Translations under genes and position numbers: made by a program | Assembly: GCF_006494815.1 (NCBI RefSeq) | Contig: NZ_CP041091.1 | Location: forward strand, 868,001-932,000 | Source of the DNA: Nocardioides sambongensis | GTDB lineage: Bacteria > Actinomycetota > Actinomycetes > Propionibacteriales > Nocardioidaceae | DNA length: 64,000 nt | Direction: 5' to 3' | Notes under the pieces: generated by a model | What the model was told of the DNA's origin: nothing | The model's input: only the letters and a program-made list of their open reading frames with translations | The model's database searches: none | Shown: piece after piece, positions 19,437-27,520 of the stretch | Position numbering within the stretch: the first letter of the stretch is position 1 | How the letters are laid out: each line of letters opens with the position of its first letter

Positions 19437-19474
19437 GTTTCCCACCCATGACTGAATTGTTTCGCCAATGTAAC
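19437..19474 (-). promoter_or_regulatory. tandem GlnR box upstream of glnA
   Basis: On the minus strand four pentamers follow one another at exact 6-base spacing: GTTAC (19474-19470), GAAAC (19463-19459), GTCAT (19452-19448) and GAAAC (19441-19437). This is the gTnAc-n6-GaAAc-n6 repeat described for GlnR in Streptomyces and mycobacteria, with one mismatch in the third pentamer. A -10-like TAGGTT follows at 19425-19420, which would put the box centre near -42, a class II activator position. Confidence 0.82.
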
Positions 19475-19552
19475 AAGGTGACGAGATATCGGATCCAGCA
19501 GGCCTCGGCTGCTGTCGGCGGCCCTCCGGGACGGTACGGCGACAGCGCCGCC

Positions 19553-19558
19553 TAACCT
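19553..19558 (+). promoter_or_regulatory. -10 element of the RDD gene (leaderless)
   Basis: TAACCT ends six bases before the GTG start at 19565, leaving no room for an SD; a leaderless mRNA is likely. Confidence 0.55.
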
Positions 19559-19564
19559 GTTCGC

Positions 19565-19978
19565 GTGCCTGACACCGAACTGCCCACCGCCTCCTGGGGA
19601 CGCCGGATCCTCGCCCTGGTCGTCGACTGGACGGTCTCGACCCTGGCGGTGGTGGCCTTCGTCGGTCTGGAGGAGTACGCCGAACCCGGCTCCGTCGCCT
19701 CGGCGTATACGCTGGTGGTCTACGTGCTGGAGTCGGCGTTGCTGACCTGGCTGGTGGGCGGGTCGTTCGGGAAGCTTGTCACCGGCCTGCGGGTGGTGCC
19801 CACCGACGGCCGGGTCCGTCCGCTGAACCCGCTGAAGCTGCTGCTCCGGCAGGTGATGGTGGCACTGGTCATCCCGCCGCTGGTGTTCCGGCCGAACGGC
19901 CGCGGACTGCACGACATGGTCGCCGACACCGTGACCGTGACCAACGAGACGTTCCGGAGCCTCGTCGCTGCCCGTTGA
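19565..19978 (+). CDS. RDD family membrane protein
   Basis: 137 residues starting at GTG. The RDD signature appears as WGRRILALVVDWTVS (Arg, Asp-Asp-type positions), followed by two hydrophobic helices (about 18-38 and 47-67), FGKLVTGLRVV and a third hydrophobic stretch MVALVIPPLVF before GLHDMVADT. It is divergent from glnA. The same RDD/glnA adjacency is found in Mycobacterium. RDD proteins are small integral membrane proteins, some proposed as ion exchangers; role here unknown. Confidence 0.85.
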   Translation: MPDTELPTASWGRRILALVVDWTVSTLAVVAFVGLEEYAEPGSVASAYTLVVYVLESALLTWLVGGSFGKLVTGLRVVPTDGRVRPLNPLKLLLRQVMVALVIPPLVFRPNGRGLHDMVADTVTVTNETFRSLVAAR

Positions 19979-20028
19979 CGGGTTGGGCTCGGCGGGTTTG
20001 TGTCGGAGGGCCTTGATGGACTCGGGGT

Positions 20029-21348
20029 ATGTCCACCGCCGTGCTCGCGATGCCCAGCGCGGAGTCTCGCGTGCGTGCCGGTCTGGAGGCTGCGGGGGAG
20101 GCGTTGGACCGCGTGGTGGGCGCGGCGGTCGAGCAGGTTGACGAGCAGGCGCTGGCGGACGCGGTCGCTGCCGCGGCCCAACTGCGGTCGCGGTTGCAGG
20201 CGTTCGAGCTGCGATTGGCTGCCGAGGCCGAGGAGCGGAGGGTGGCTGCCGCCGCGGGCGAGACGGGTGCCGACGCGTGGCTGTCACGGTTGACCGGGGA
20301 ACGTCGCGAGATGTTGCGCGGCGGGCTTCGGTTGGCGCGGTTGCTGCGCGAGCGCTATGCCGCGACCGCCGCGGCGTTGGGGGCCGGTGAGATCCGGGTC
20401 GAGCAGGCGCGCGTCATCGTGGACGGTCTCGAGGTCTCCGCTGACGAGGTACCCGAGGCGTTGTTGGCCCAGGCGGAGCAGGTGATGCTCGCCAAGGCGA
20501 CCGGTGCGGCGACGAGGTCCGGGACGCCGATGCCCCCGACGGGGCTGCGCCGAGCGGTGCGGCGGGCCTACGACCGGCTCGATGCTGATGTCGCGAGGGT
20601 GCATCTGCGGCGCAGCGTGCGGCGCAACCATGCTCGTGGGGTGACCGACACCTGGATGAGCTTGCACGACAACGGCGACGGCACCTATGCGGGCCGGTTC
20701 TGTCTGCCCGAGCTGCACGGTCAGGTGCTGCGCACGGTGCTGGAGACGCTCTCGGCGCCGCGGCGGGTGGGCCACGATCGGGCGGGCAGGCCGGTCGCGG
20801 ACGCCTCGGCAGGGACCGAGACCTCGGGGTTGGGCTGGTGCGACAAGCTCGGGCTGGCGTTCTGCGAGCTGATCGAGCACCTACCCACCGACAGGCTGCC
20901 GCGGTCGGTGTTCACGCTGATGGCGACCATCGACCTGCCCAGCCTGCGTGAGGAACTTGGCGCGGCCGGTGTCGGGACGAGCACGACGGGTGCGGACCTC
21001 CCTGCTGAGGAGGCGCGCCGGTTGGCCTGCGGGGCCGGGATCGTGCCCGCGGTCCTGGGCGGCGCGGGTGTGCCGCTGGATCTCGGCCGGACCCGGCGGT
21101 TGCACAGCGAGAAGCAGCGCCAGGCGTTGGGCCTGGTGCACGACTCGTGCGCGATCGCCTCGTGTGACCGGCCGTTCGCGTGGACCGAGGTCCACCACCC
21201 CCACGCCTGGTCCGCGGGCGGCGCGACCGACCTGGCCAACGCGCTGCCGTTGTGCTGGGCCCATCACCGCGCCGCCCATGACGAACGGTTCGACCTGGCC
21301 CGCCACTCCGAGACCGAGTGGGTCCTGCACCGTCGCCGACGGTGCTGA
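20029..21348 (+). CDS. DUF222 / HNH endonuclease-domain protein (13E12-type)
   Basis: 439 residues. Residues about 40-330 match the DUF222 region common in multicopy actinobacterial HNH proteins (FELRLAAEAEERR, GEIRVEQARVIVDGL). The C-terminus is an HNH domain: SCDRPFAWTEVHHPHAWSAGG, then LANALPLCWAHHRAAHDE. These 13E12-repeat proteins are abundant paralogues of mobile character with unclear function. It interrupts the otherwise conserved order between the RDD gene and DUF4191-lipA, so it is probably a later insertion. Confidence 0.88.
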   Translation: MSTAVLAMPSAESRVRAGLEAAGEALDRVVGAAVEQVDEQALADAVAAAAQLRSRLQAFELRLAAEAEERRVAAAAGETGADAWLSRLTGERREMLRGGLRLARLLRERYAATAAALGAGEIRVEQARVIVDGLEVSADEVPEALLAQAEQVMLAKATGAATRSGTPMPPTGLRRAVRRAYDRLDADVARVHLRRSVRRNHARGVTDTWMSLHDNGDGTYAGRFCLPELHGQVLRTVLETLSAPRRVGHDRAGRPVADASAGTETSGLGWCDKLGLAFCELIEHLPTDRLPRSVFTLMATIDLPSLREELGAAGVGTSTTGADLPAEEARRLACGAGIVPAVLGGAGVPLDLGRTRRLHSEKQRQALGLVHDSCAIASCDRPFAWTEVHHPHAWSAGGATDLANALPLCWAHHRAAHDERFDLARHSETEWVLHRRRRC

Positions 21349-21375
21349 GGAAGACGCTGAGCGGTTCAGGTCGTG

Positions 21376-22095
21376 TCAGCGACCGCGCATGTTGTTGCGC
21401 ATGCCCTTCATGCTGGTCGGCACCGGACCCTTCGGCAGCGGGATCTTCGGCCGCTGGGCGTCGAGCGCCCGCAGGCGGCTGAGCAGCTCGGTCATCTCCG
21501 CGGGCTTCACCTGGCGGCCCAGCTTCTGCACGTGACGCACCAGCTTGGGCAGCGGCACCTGACCCTCGCCGTCGCCCACGACGACCTCGTGCACCGGGTA
21601 GTCGGCGGCGACCCGCTCGTGCTTCTTCCGCTCGCCGGCCATCAACGGCTTCAGCCGGCTGGCGTTGCCCTCACCGACCAGCACGATCCCCGGAGGACCG
21701 ACCACGCGGTGCACCATGTCCTGCTGCTTGTTGAAGGCGATGACCTCCTCGACCGTCCAGCCGCGGCGCAGCATGGTCAGCGCGCGTGCGCCGCCGCCGA
21801 CCTGACCGTCCAGCCGGGCATAGGCCGCCTTCTGGGCACGGCGGCTGAACACGATCATGGTGCCGAGCAGGCCGATCAGCAGCGCGCCGATGATCGACAT
21901 GATCAGCTTGAGGACGCCCGAGCCGGGCAGCAACCAGAAGATCCCGAACCCGATCGCGCCGAAGACGACGAACGCCCCCAGCATCCACCAGCCCAACGCA
22001 GGGTCGACCTGCTTGGACATCTTGAACGTCTCGATGATCTGTCGACGACGACTCATGGTCGACGGATCCATGGGGGTGTTCTGCTTCTCGGCCAT
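21376..22095 (-). CDS. DUF4191 membrane protein
   Basis: 239 residues with two adjacent transmembrane helices (about 36-55 and 59-83) and a cytoplasmic C-terminal domain containing RLDGQVGGGARALTMLRRGW, a family hallmark. DUF4191 genes sit next to lipA in many actinobacteria, as here (68 bases downstream of lipA on the same strand). Function unknown. The C-terminus is basic (MKGMRNNMRGR). Confidence 0.85.
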   Translation of the reverse strand: MAEKQNTPMDPSTMSRRRQIIETFKMSKQVDPALGWWMLGAFVVFGAIGFGIFWLLPGSGVLKLIMSIIGALLIGLLGTMIVFSRRAQKAAYARLDGQVGGGARALTMLRRGWTVEEVIAFNKQQDMVHRVVGPPGIVLVGEGNASRLKPLMAGERKKHERVAADYPVHEVVVGDGEGQVPLPKLVRHVQKLGRQVKPAEMTELLSRLRALDAQRPKIPLPKGPVPTSMKGMRNNMRGR

Positions 22096-22163
22096 TGCGG
22101 TGGGGCGGTGCTTCCTTGGTCAGCGGATCCGGTCGTGGCGACGCGGATGAGAACGTAGGACGA

Positions 22164-23105
22164 TCAGGCGCTCGCCCGGGCGGCGCGCGCATCCATCGCC
22201 TGACGGTACAGCCGACCGGCGCGGTACGACGAACGGACCAGCGGTCCGGACATCACACCCGCGTAACCCAGCTCCATCGCCTCGTCGCGGAGCTCGACGA
22301 ACTCCTGCGGCTTGACCCACCGCTCGACGGGGTGGTGACGGACGCTGGGACGCAGGTACTGGGTGATGGTCAGCAGCTCGCAGCCGGCGTCGTACAGGTC
22401 CCGGATGGCCTGGGAGATCTCTTCGCGGGTCTCGCCCATGCCGAGGATCAGGTTGGACTTGGTGACCAGACCGAACTCGCGGGCCTGGGTCAGCACGTCC
22501 AGCGACCGCTCGTAGCGGAACGCCGGCCGGATCCGCTTGAAGATCCGGGGGACCGTCTCCACGTTGTGGGCCAGCACCTCGGGCCGGGACTCGAAGACCT
22601 CGCGCAGCAGCCCGGGGTCGCCGTTGAAGTCGGGGATCAGGTTCTCCACGCCGGTGTCCGGGTTGAGCTCGTGGATCTGCTTCACGGTCTCGGCGTACAG
22701 CCAGGCGCCACCGTCGACGAGGTCGTCGCGGGCGACGCCGGTGATGGTCGCGTAGCGCAGGTCCATCCGCTGCACCGACTCGGCCACGCGACGCGGCTCG
22801 TCCCGGTCCAGCGGCTGCGGCTTGCCGGTGTCGATCTGGCAGAAGTCGCAGCGTCGGGTGCACTGGTCACCACCGATGAGGAAGGTGGCCTCGCGGTCCT
22901 CCCAGCACTCGAAGATGTTGGGGCAGCCGGCCTCTTGGCAGACGGTGTGCAGCCCTTCGGACTTCACCAGGTTCTGCAGCTCCTGGTACTGCGGACCCAT
23001 CTTCGCCCGGGTCTTGATCCACTCGGGTTTGCGCTCGATCGGGGTCTGCGCGTTTCGGGCCTCGAGGCGGAGCAGTTTGCGGCCTTCAGGAGCGGGTGCA
23101 CTCAC
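22164..23105 (-). CDS. lipA: lipoyl synthase (LipA)
   Basis: 313 residues from GTG 23105 ([18 protein letters not shown]). Radical-SAM enzyme inserting two sulfurs into protein-bound octanoyl groups. The auxiliary cluster is [12 protein letters not shown], the SAM cluster CTRRCDFC, and the C-terminal RSSYRAG supplies the conserved serine/arginine. It completes lipoylation started by LipB two genes upstream and serves the SucB lipoyl domains made in the same region. An ABC exporter pair separates lipB and lipA. Confidence 0.96.
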   Translation of the reverse strand: MSAPAPEGRKLLRLEARNAQTPIERKPEWIKTRAKMGPQYQELQNLVKSEGLHTVCQEAGCPNIFECWEDREATFLIGGDQCTRRCDFCQIDTGKPQPLDRDEPRRVAESVQRMDLRYATITGVARDDLVDGGAWLYAETVKQIHELNPDTGVENLIPDFNGDPGLLREVFESRPEVLAHNVETVPRIFKRIRPAFRYERSLDVLTQAREFGLVTKSNLILGMGETREEISQAIRDLYDAGCELLTITQYLRPSVRHHPVERWVKPQEFVELRDEAMELGYAGVMSGPLVRSSYRAGRLYRQAMDARAARASA

Positions 23106-23172
23106 GGGCTCCACCCTACTCGTGGCCGGTGCGCCACCCCAGCCGAGGCCGTACCGACCGGTAGGGGCGTGG

Positions 23173-24159
23173 TCACGGCACGTCGCGCCGTTGGAACGAC
23201 CAGATCGACGCCGCAGCCAGCACCACCAGCCCGATCCCGAGGAACCACAGACCGTGGCTGAGGTCGAGGGGGACCTGGGCGCTGCAGAACCCACCACCCT
23301 GATCGGCTCCGCACGGCTGGTCCTGCCAGTACGTCGTGCCGCTCCTGAGCACCGCGTCCACGTTGATCGCCGGGTTCCAACGACCGTCGATGCCGAGCAC
23401 ACCGATCGTCACTCCGCCGGCCACCGCGACCGCGAACAGTACGCCGAGCGCGCCGACGGTGCTGCGCAGCAGCATGGTCAGCGCGTAGCCGGCCACCGCC
23501 GCCGCTGCCGCGAGACCGGCGCCCCGCCAACCCTGCTGGAGGCCGTCGAGCAGAACCCCGTCGACGACCAGGTCCCGGCTCGAGGCGACCCAGCCGAGTG
23601 CCAGCCAGAACAGCGACCCGGCGATCGCCGCGACGATCCCCGCGACCGCGCCCACGGCGGTCGCCTTCGCCGCCCAGACGGGGGCTCGGCGCGGCGAGAA
23701 GAGCAGCTGGTTGCTCACCGACCCGCTGGACCAGTCGTGCCCGATGAACGTGGCACCGGCCAGCAGCGCCAGCGCCATCAGCAGCACCGCCACGGCGGAG
23801 CCGGCCTCACCCCGCACCTCGGCCAGGTCGAGGGTCGCCCGGGTGCCGTACCACTCGGCCCGGGGCAGCACCTGGCGCTCGCACGCGGTCTGCGGGTCCT
23901 CGTCCTCGGTGATGCCCCAGCTGGTCGGGTCCTTCAGGCACTGGCGCAGGTCGCGCTGCACCCACCGGCTGTCCGTCTCCTTCTCGATCAGGCGGGCGAC
24001 CCGTTGCTGCTCCGACTCGCTCGGTGGCCTCGTGTTCCACGCCTGGGCACCCGCGATGAGCAGCGGCACCAGCAGCATCGCCGCCACGATGACCACGATG
24101 GCGCGTCGGGAGCGGAGCCGGGTCAGCTCGACCCGCAGCAACCGGAGGAACGAGCTCAT
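23173..24159 (-). CDS. ABC transporter permease (ABC-2 type)
   Basis: 328 residues with about six hydrophobic helices: one near the N-terminus ([18 protein letters not shown]), a group at about 118-250 and a last one at about 300-318. A large extracytoplasmic loop between helices 1 and 2 carries several charged residues and two cysteines. It overlaps the ATPase gene by four bases, so the pair forms one exporter. Substrate unknown. The pair lies within the conserved lipB-lipA interval and looks like an insertion. Confidence 0.85.
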   Translation of the reverse strand: MSSFLRLLRVELTRLRSRRAIVVIVAAMLLVPLLIAGAQAWNTRPPSESEQQRVARLIEKETDSRWVQRDLRQCLKDPTSWGITEDEDPQTACERQVLPRAEWYGTRATLDLAEVRGEAGSAVAVLLMALALLAGATFIGHDWSSGSVSNQLLFSPRRAPVWAAKATAVGAVAGIVAAIAGSLFWLALGWVASSRDLVVDGVLLDGLQQGWRGAGLAAAAAVAGYALTMLLRSTVGALGVLFAVAVAGGVTIGVLGIDGRWNPAINVDAVLRSGTTYWQDQPCGADQGGGFCSAQVPLDLSHGLWFLGIGLVVLAAASIWSFQRRDVP

Positions 24160-25070
24160 GCGCCGAGCTCCTCTCCGCGGGTCAGCTGCAGGAAGAAGGA
24201 CTCCAGGTCGGCACGCACCGGTGTGAGCTCGGCCAGCCAGACTCCCGCCTCACCCAGCGTGCGGCTGATCGTGGTCGGGTCCTCGGTGTCCACCAGCAGG
24301 GCGTCCTCGGCCGGCGTCACCGCTAGCCCGGCGCGCTCGAGCGCGGCTCTCGCCGCCGCCTGGTCCGCGACCACCACCCGATGGGTGCCGGCGGAGGCCA
24401 GCAGCTCCTCGACCGTGCCGGACGCGAGCAGCCGGCCGTTGCCGATGATCGTGGCCGAGGTGCACACCTGCTGGACCTCGGCGAGGATGTGCGAGCTCAG
24501 CAGCACGGTGACCCCGGCGGCGGCGAGGCCCCGGATGGTCTCCCGGATCTCGCGGATCCCGGCCGGGTCGAGGCCGTTGGTGGGCTCGTCCAGAATGAGC
24601 AGGTCGGGCGCCTTGAGCAGGGTCGCGGCGATCGCGAGCCGCTGCTTCATCCCCAGCGAGTAGGACTTGTACCGGTCCCGGTCCCGCCCGGTCAGGCCGA
24701 CCGTCTCCACCGCGCTGTCGACCTGGGCGTCGGGGGCACCGATCGCACCGGCCAGGAGCTGCAGGTTGCGGCGTCCGGACAGGTTGGGCGAGAACTTCGG
24801 CGACTCCACCACGGCGCCGACCCGGTCGATCACCTGGGGCAGCCGCTCGGGCACCGCCTGGCCGAAGAGCCGCATCGTGCCTCCGCTGGCCCGAGCCAGT
24901 CCCAGCAGCATCCGGATGGTCGTCGTCTTCCCCGACCCGTTCGGTCCGAGGAACCCATGGACACCACCGGCCGGCACCGCCAGGTCGAGGCCCTGGACGG
25001 CCACCCGGCGGCCCTTGCGCGAGTGGAACTCCTTGCGGAGACCGGTCGTCTCGATCACCAGCTCGCTCAA
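24156..25070 (-). CDS. ABC transporter ATP-binding protein
   Basis: 304 residues from TTG 25070, chosen because GGAAGG lies six bases upstream; ATG 25112 is an in-frame alternative. Walker A GPNGSGKTTT, signature YSLGMKQRL, Walker B LLILDEPTNGLDP and the H-loop LLSSHIL are all intact. The C-terminal about 80 residues resemble the regulatory tail of ABC-2 drug/lantibiotic-type exporters. It pairs with the following permease. Substrate unknown. Confidence 0.9.
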   Translation of the reverse strand: MSELVIETTGLRKEFHSRKGRRVAVQGLDLAVPAGGVHGFLGPNGSGKTTTIRMLLGLARASGGTMRLFGQAVPERLPQVIDRVGAVVESPKFSPNLSGRRNLQLLAGAIGAPDAQVDSAVETVGLTGRDRDRYKSYSLGMKQRLAIAATLLKAPDLLILDEPTNGLDPAGIREIRETIRGLAAAGVTVLLSSHILAEVQQVCTSATIIGNGRLLASGTVEELLASAGTHRVVVADQAAARAALERAGLAVTPAEDALLVDTEDPTTISRTLGEAGVWLAELTPVRADLESFFLQLTRGEELGA

Positions 25071-25196
25071 CGTGCGCCTTCCGTCGGTCCGGGCGTGCGG
25101 CACACGCCCCATGAGGACAGACGATCTGACCACGGCGGGGCGCCCGCCGGGTCCGGGACACGCCGGACGCACCCGCGCACGCGGGCGCGGACGGGA

Positions 25197-25913
25197 TCAG
25201 ACGCCGGGACGGATCAGCTGCACCCGCGGCTGCTTCGCCGGGTCGGGCCGCGGGTCGTAGTCCGGGGTCGGCTCGTACGGCGCCCAGGCGAGCAGCGCGC
25301 CGAAGTGGCGTCGTACCGGGTCGATGGCGTCGGCGACGGTGACGTCCCGGCCGAGCTCGGCGCTGAGCGAGGTGACCCCCGCGTCGGAGATCCCGCACGG
25401 CACGAACCGGTCGTACCAGTCCAGGTCCACGTCGCAGTTCAGTGAGAAGCCGTGCATGGTGATGCCGCGACGGACCCGGATGCCCAACGCTGCGATCTTG
25501 CGCTCGGGACCTCGGTCGTCGGCGCGCAGCCACACGCCGCTGCGGCCCGGCACCCGCGCGGTGGCGACCCCGAACTCGGCGCAGACGGCGATCAGCGCCT
25601 CCTCCACGCGACGGACGTAGTCGACCACCTTGACGTGGTCGGGCAGCCGCACGATCGGGTAGCCGACCAGCTGCCCGGGGCCGTGGAAGGTGATCTTGCC
25701 GCCCCGGTCCACGTCGATCACATCGGCACCGCCGGGGTCCAGCGGCTTCTCGTGCGGTTCGGTGCGCTTGCCGGCGGTGAAGACCGGGGGGTGCTCGAGC
25801 AGCAGCACCCGGCCGGGGCCGCCGGCATCGACCTCGGCATGCACCGCGCGTTGCCGGTCCCACGCGGCGAGGTAGTCGACCGAACCGAGCTGGGTGAACT
25901 GCAGCGACGTCAC
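25197..25913 (-). CDS. lipB: octanoyltransferase (LipB)
   Basis: 238 residues from GTG 25913 ([19 protein letters not shown]). It transfers octanoate from acyl carrier protein to lipoyl domains. Conserved [17 protein letters not shown], the catalytic lysine in ERKIAALGI and the catalytic cysteine in VPCGISDAG are present. The upstream in-frame extension is Arg/Ser-rich and is not coding. A 126-base gap with no clear feature separates it from the ABC genes. Confidence 0.95.
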   Translation of the reverse strand: MTSLQFTQLGSVDYLAAWDRQRAVHAEVDAGGPGRVLLLEHPPVFTAGKRTEPHEKPLDPGGADVIDVDRGGKITFHGPGQLVGYPIVRLPDHVKVVDYVRRVEEALIAVCAEFGVATARVPGRSGVWLRADDRGPERKIAALGIRVRRGITMHGFSLNCDVDLDWYDRFVPCGISDAGVTSLSAELGRDVTVADAIDPVRRHFGALLAWAPYEPTPDYDPRPDPAKQPRVQLIRPGV

Positions 25914-25998
25914 GCGATCGACCCTACTCGGCGGCGGACGCGCGCCGACCTGTGGATGAGCGGATGCGCCCGGAGGCCGCACGCCGTAGGACTGGGCC

Positions 25999-26637
25999 AT
26001 GGAGTTCTCGGGGCCGCGGCGCGCGGCGCTGCTGACCGTGTCGGTCACCCTGCTGGTCGTGCTCGCCACCGCGTCCCTGGTGGTGGCGGTCAGCGGGGGA
26101 GACCGCGGCGGTGCCCCACCGCCCCCGCAGAGCGGTCCGCACGCCCGCATCGCTCCGCGGGCCGTGGACGGGTTGGCGATCCGCGACGCCGTCGCGTCGC
26201 TCGCGGTGCTGCGCAACTGGGACGCCGCCCGGTCCCGCGCCTGGGCCCGCGGCTCCACCGCCGCGCTGCGAGCGCTCTACGCCCCCGGCTCCCGCGCCGG
26301 CGCCCGGGACCTGGCGATGCTGCGCGCCTGGCGCCGACGCGGCCTGACCGTGCAGGGCATGGAGATGCAGGTGCTCTCCGTGGAGCTCTGGCAGCGCACG
26401 GAGCGCCGGATCGTGCTCGTGGTCACCGACCGTCTCGTCGGCGCGGTCGCCGTCGGCAGGGGTGGACGGCGCGCACTGCCGCGGGACCGGAGCAGCAGCC
26501 GGCGACTGGGCTTCGAGCGGCGAGACGGGCGGTGGCGTCTGCGTGAGGTCTACGACGAGAGGGGCACGGAGTCGGCGTCGAGCCCGGCCAGCCCGGAGGC
26601 GAGTACCGACTCGACGTCCGGGTCGGCGAACCGGTAG
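25999..26637 (+). CDS. membrane-anchored or secreted hypothetical protein
   Basis: 212 residues: a short basic N-terminus, one transmembrane or signal helix ([23 protein letters not shown]), a Pro-rich linker and an extracytoplasmic domain of about 150 residues with many Arg. The pattern [22 protein letters not shown] through [13 protein letters not shown] suggests an NTF2-like or transport-associated fold, but I assign no family. The last 29 codons overlap the convergent epimerase gene by 88 bases and are low complexity. It is divergent from lipB. Confidence 0.6.
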   Translation: MEFSGPRRAALLTVSVTLLVVLATASLVVAVSGGDRGGAPPPPQSGPHARIAPRAVDGLAIRDAVASLAVLRNWDAARSRAWARGSTAALRALYAPGSRAGARDLAMLRAWRRRGLTVQGMEMQVLSVELWQRTERRIVLVVTDRLVGAVAVGRGGRRALPRDRSSSRRLGFERRDGRWRLREVYDERGTESASSPASPEASTDSTSGSANR

Positions 26638-27482
26638 CCGGCCTCCATCAGCGCGGCAGGCACCGCGCGGACCGAGCCGAGCAGTTCCGGCGCCATCGGT
26701 CCGGCCGCGGCCTTCAGCACCACCGACGGCACGCTCGCGATCGCCGGACGGTGCAGCTGTGCAGCGAGCTCTCGGGTGAACTCACGGTTGGTGGGGGCGT
26801 GCTCGGTGGAGAGGTTGAACCGGCCGGCGGCGATCGGGTGCTCGGCGAGGAACGCCACCGCGCCGACCCAGTCGCGCAGGCTGATCATCGGCATGTACTG
26901 CTCGCCCGATCCCAACCGGCCGCCCAGTCCGGCACGGAAGAGGAGCCTGAGCTGCGACAGCGGTGCGCTGCGACGGTCCATCACGGGCGCGGTGCGCAAC
27001 ACGCAGACGCGAGCACCGGCAGCGACGGCCGGCCGTGCCGCGGCCTCCCAGGCGCGGGTCACGCGGGTGAGCAGCGCGTGGCCCCGGGTGTCGGCGTCCT
27101 CGGTGAGGTCGGCGTCGCCGTGGTCGCCGTACCAGCTGATCCCGTTGCCGGCGAGGAAGGTCGGTGGGGTCGCCACGGCCGCGACGGTCTCGGCCAGCAG
27201 CGTGGTCGTGGAGACCCGGCTCTCCTCGAGCTCGCGGGCCCACCGACCAGAGTGCGGGTTGCCCAGGGTGGGGGAGCCGGCGAGGTTGACGACCACATCG
27301 GCGTCGCCGATCACGGCGGCGTCGATGGCTCCGTTCGCCGGGTCCCAGGAGGACTCGGTGTCGCTGCGGGGCTCGCGCCGGACCAGCGCGGTCACCCGGT
27401 GGCCGCGGCGCTCGAGTTCGTGACGCAGGTGGGTACCGAGAAAACCGGAGGAGCCGGCCAGGACGACGTGGAGGGGGGTCAT
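26550..27482 (-). CDS. TIGR01777 family NAD-dependent epimerase/dehydratase-like protein
   Basis: 310 residues. The N-terminal Rossmann motif GSSGFLGTHL, then DVVVNLAGSP, GNGISWYGDHGD and the C-terminal DUF1731-like [20 protein letters not shown] all fit the TIGR01777 family. Cellular role is unknown, but the gene lies between dlaT/sucB and lipB in many actinobacteria, as here. ATG 27482 has GGAGG very close; GTG 27491 is an alternative. Its 3' end overlaps the convergent secreted-protein gene. Confidence 0.88.
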   Translation of the reverse strand: MTPLHVVLAGSSGFLGTHLRHELERRGHRVTALVRREPRSDTESSWDPANGAIDAAVIGDADVVVNLAGSPTLGNPHSGRWARELEESRVSTTTLLAETVAAVATPPTFLAGNGISWYGDHGDADLTEDADTRGHALLTRVTRAWEAAARPAVAAGARVCVLRTAPVMDRRSAPLSQLRLLFRAGLGGRLGSGEQYMPMISLRDWVGAVAFLAEHPIAAGRFNLSTEHAPTNREFTRELAAQLHRPAIASVPSVVLKAAAGPMAPELLGSVRAVPAALMEAGYRFADPDVESVLASGLAGLDADSVPLSS

Positions 27483-27520
27483 GCCCTCCACGCTGCCACC
27501 GGCCGGCTCCTCGTTCCAGG

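Noticed and set aside
17663..19555. Long open frame on the plus strand opposite glnA (about 630 codons)
   Set aside because: It is the complement of a GC-rich coding gene, has Arg/Val/Gly-rich nonsense composition and no recognisable domain; glnA on the minus strand is certain.
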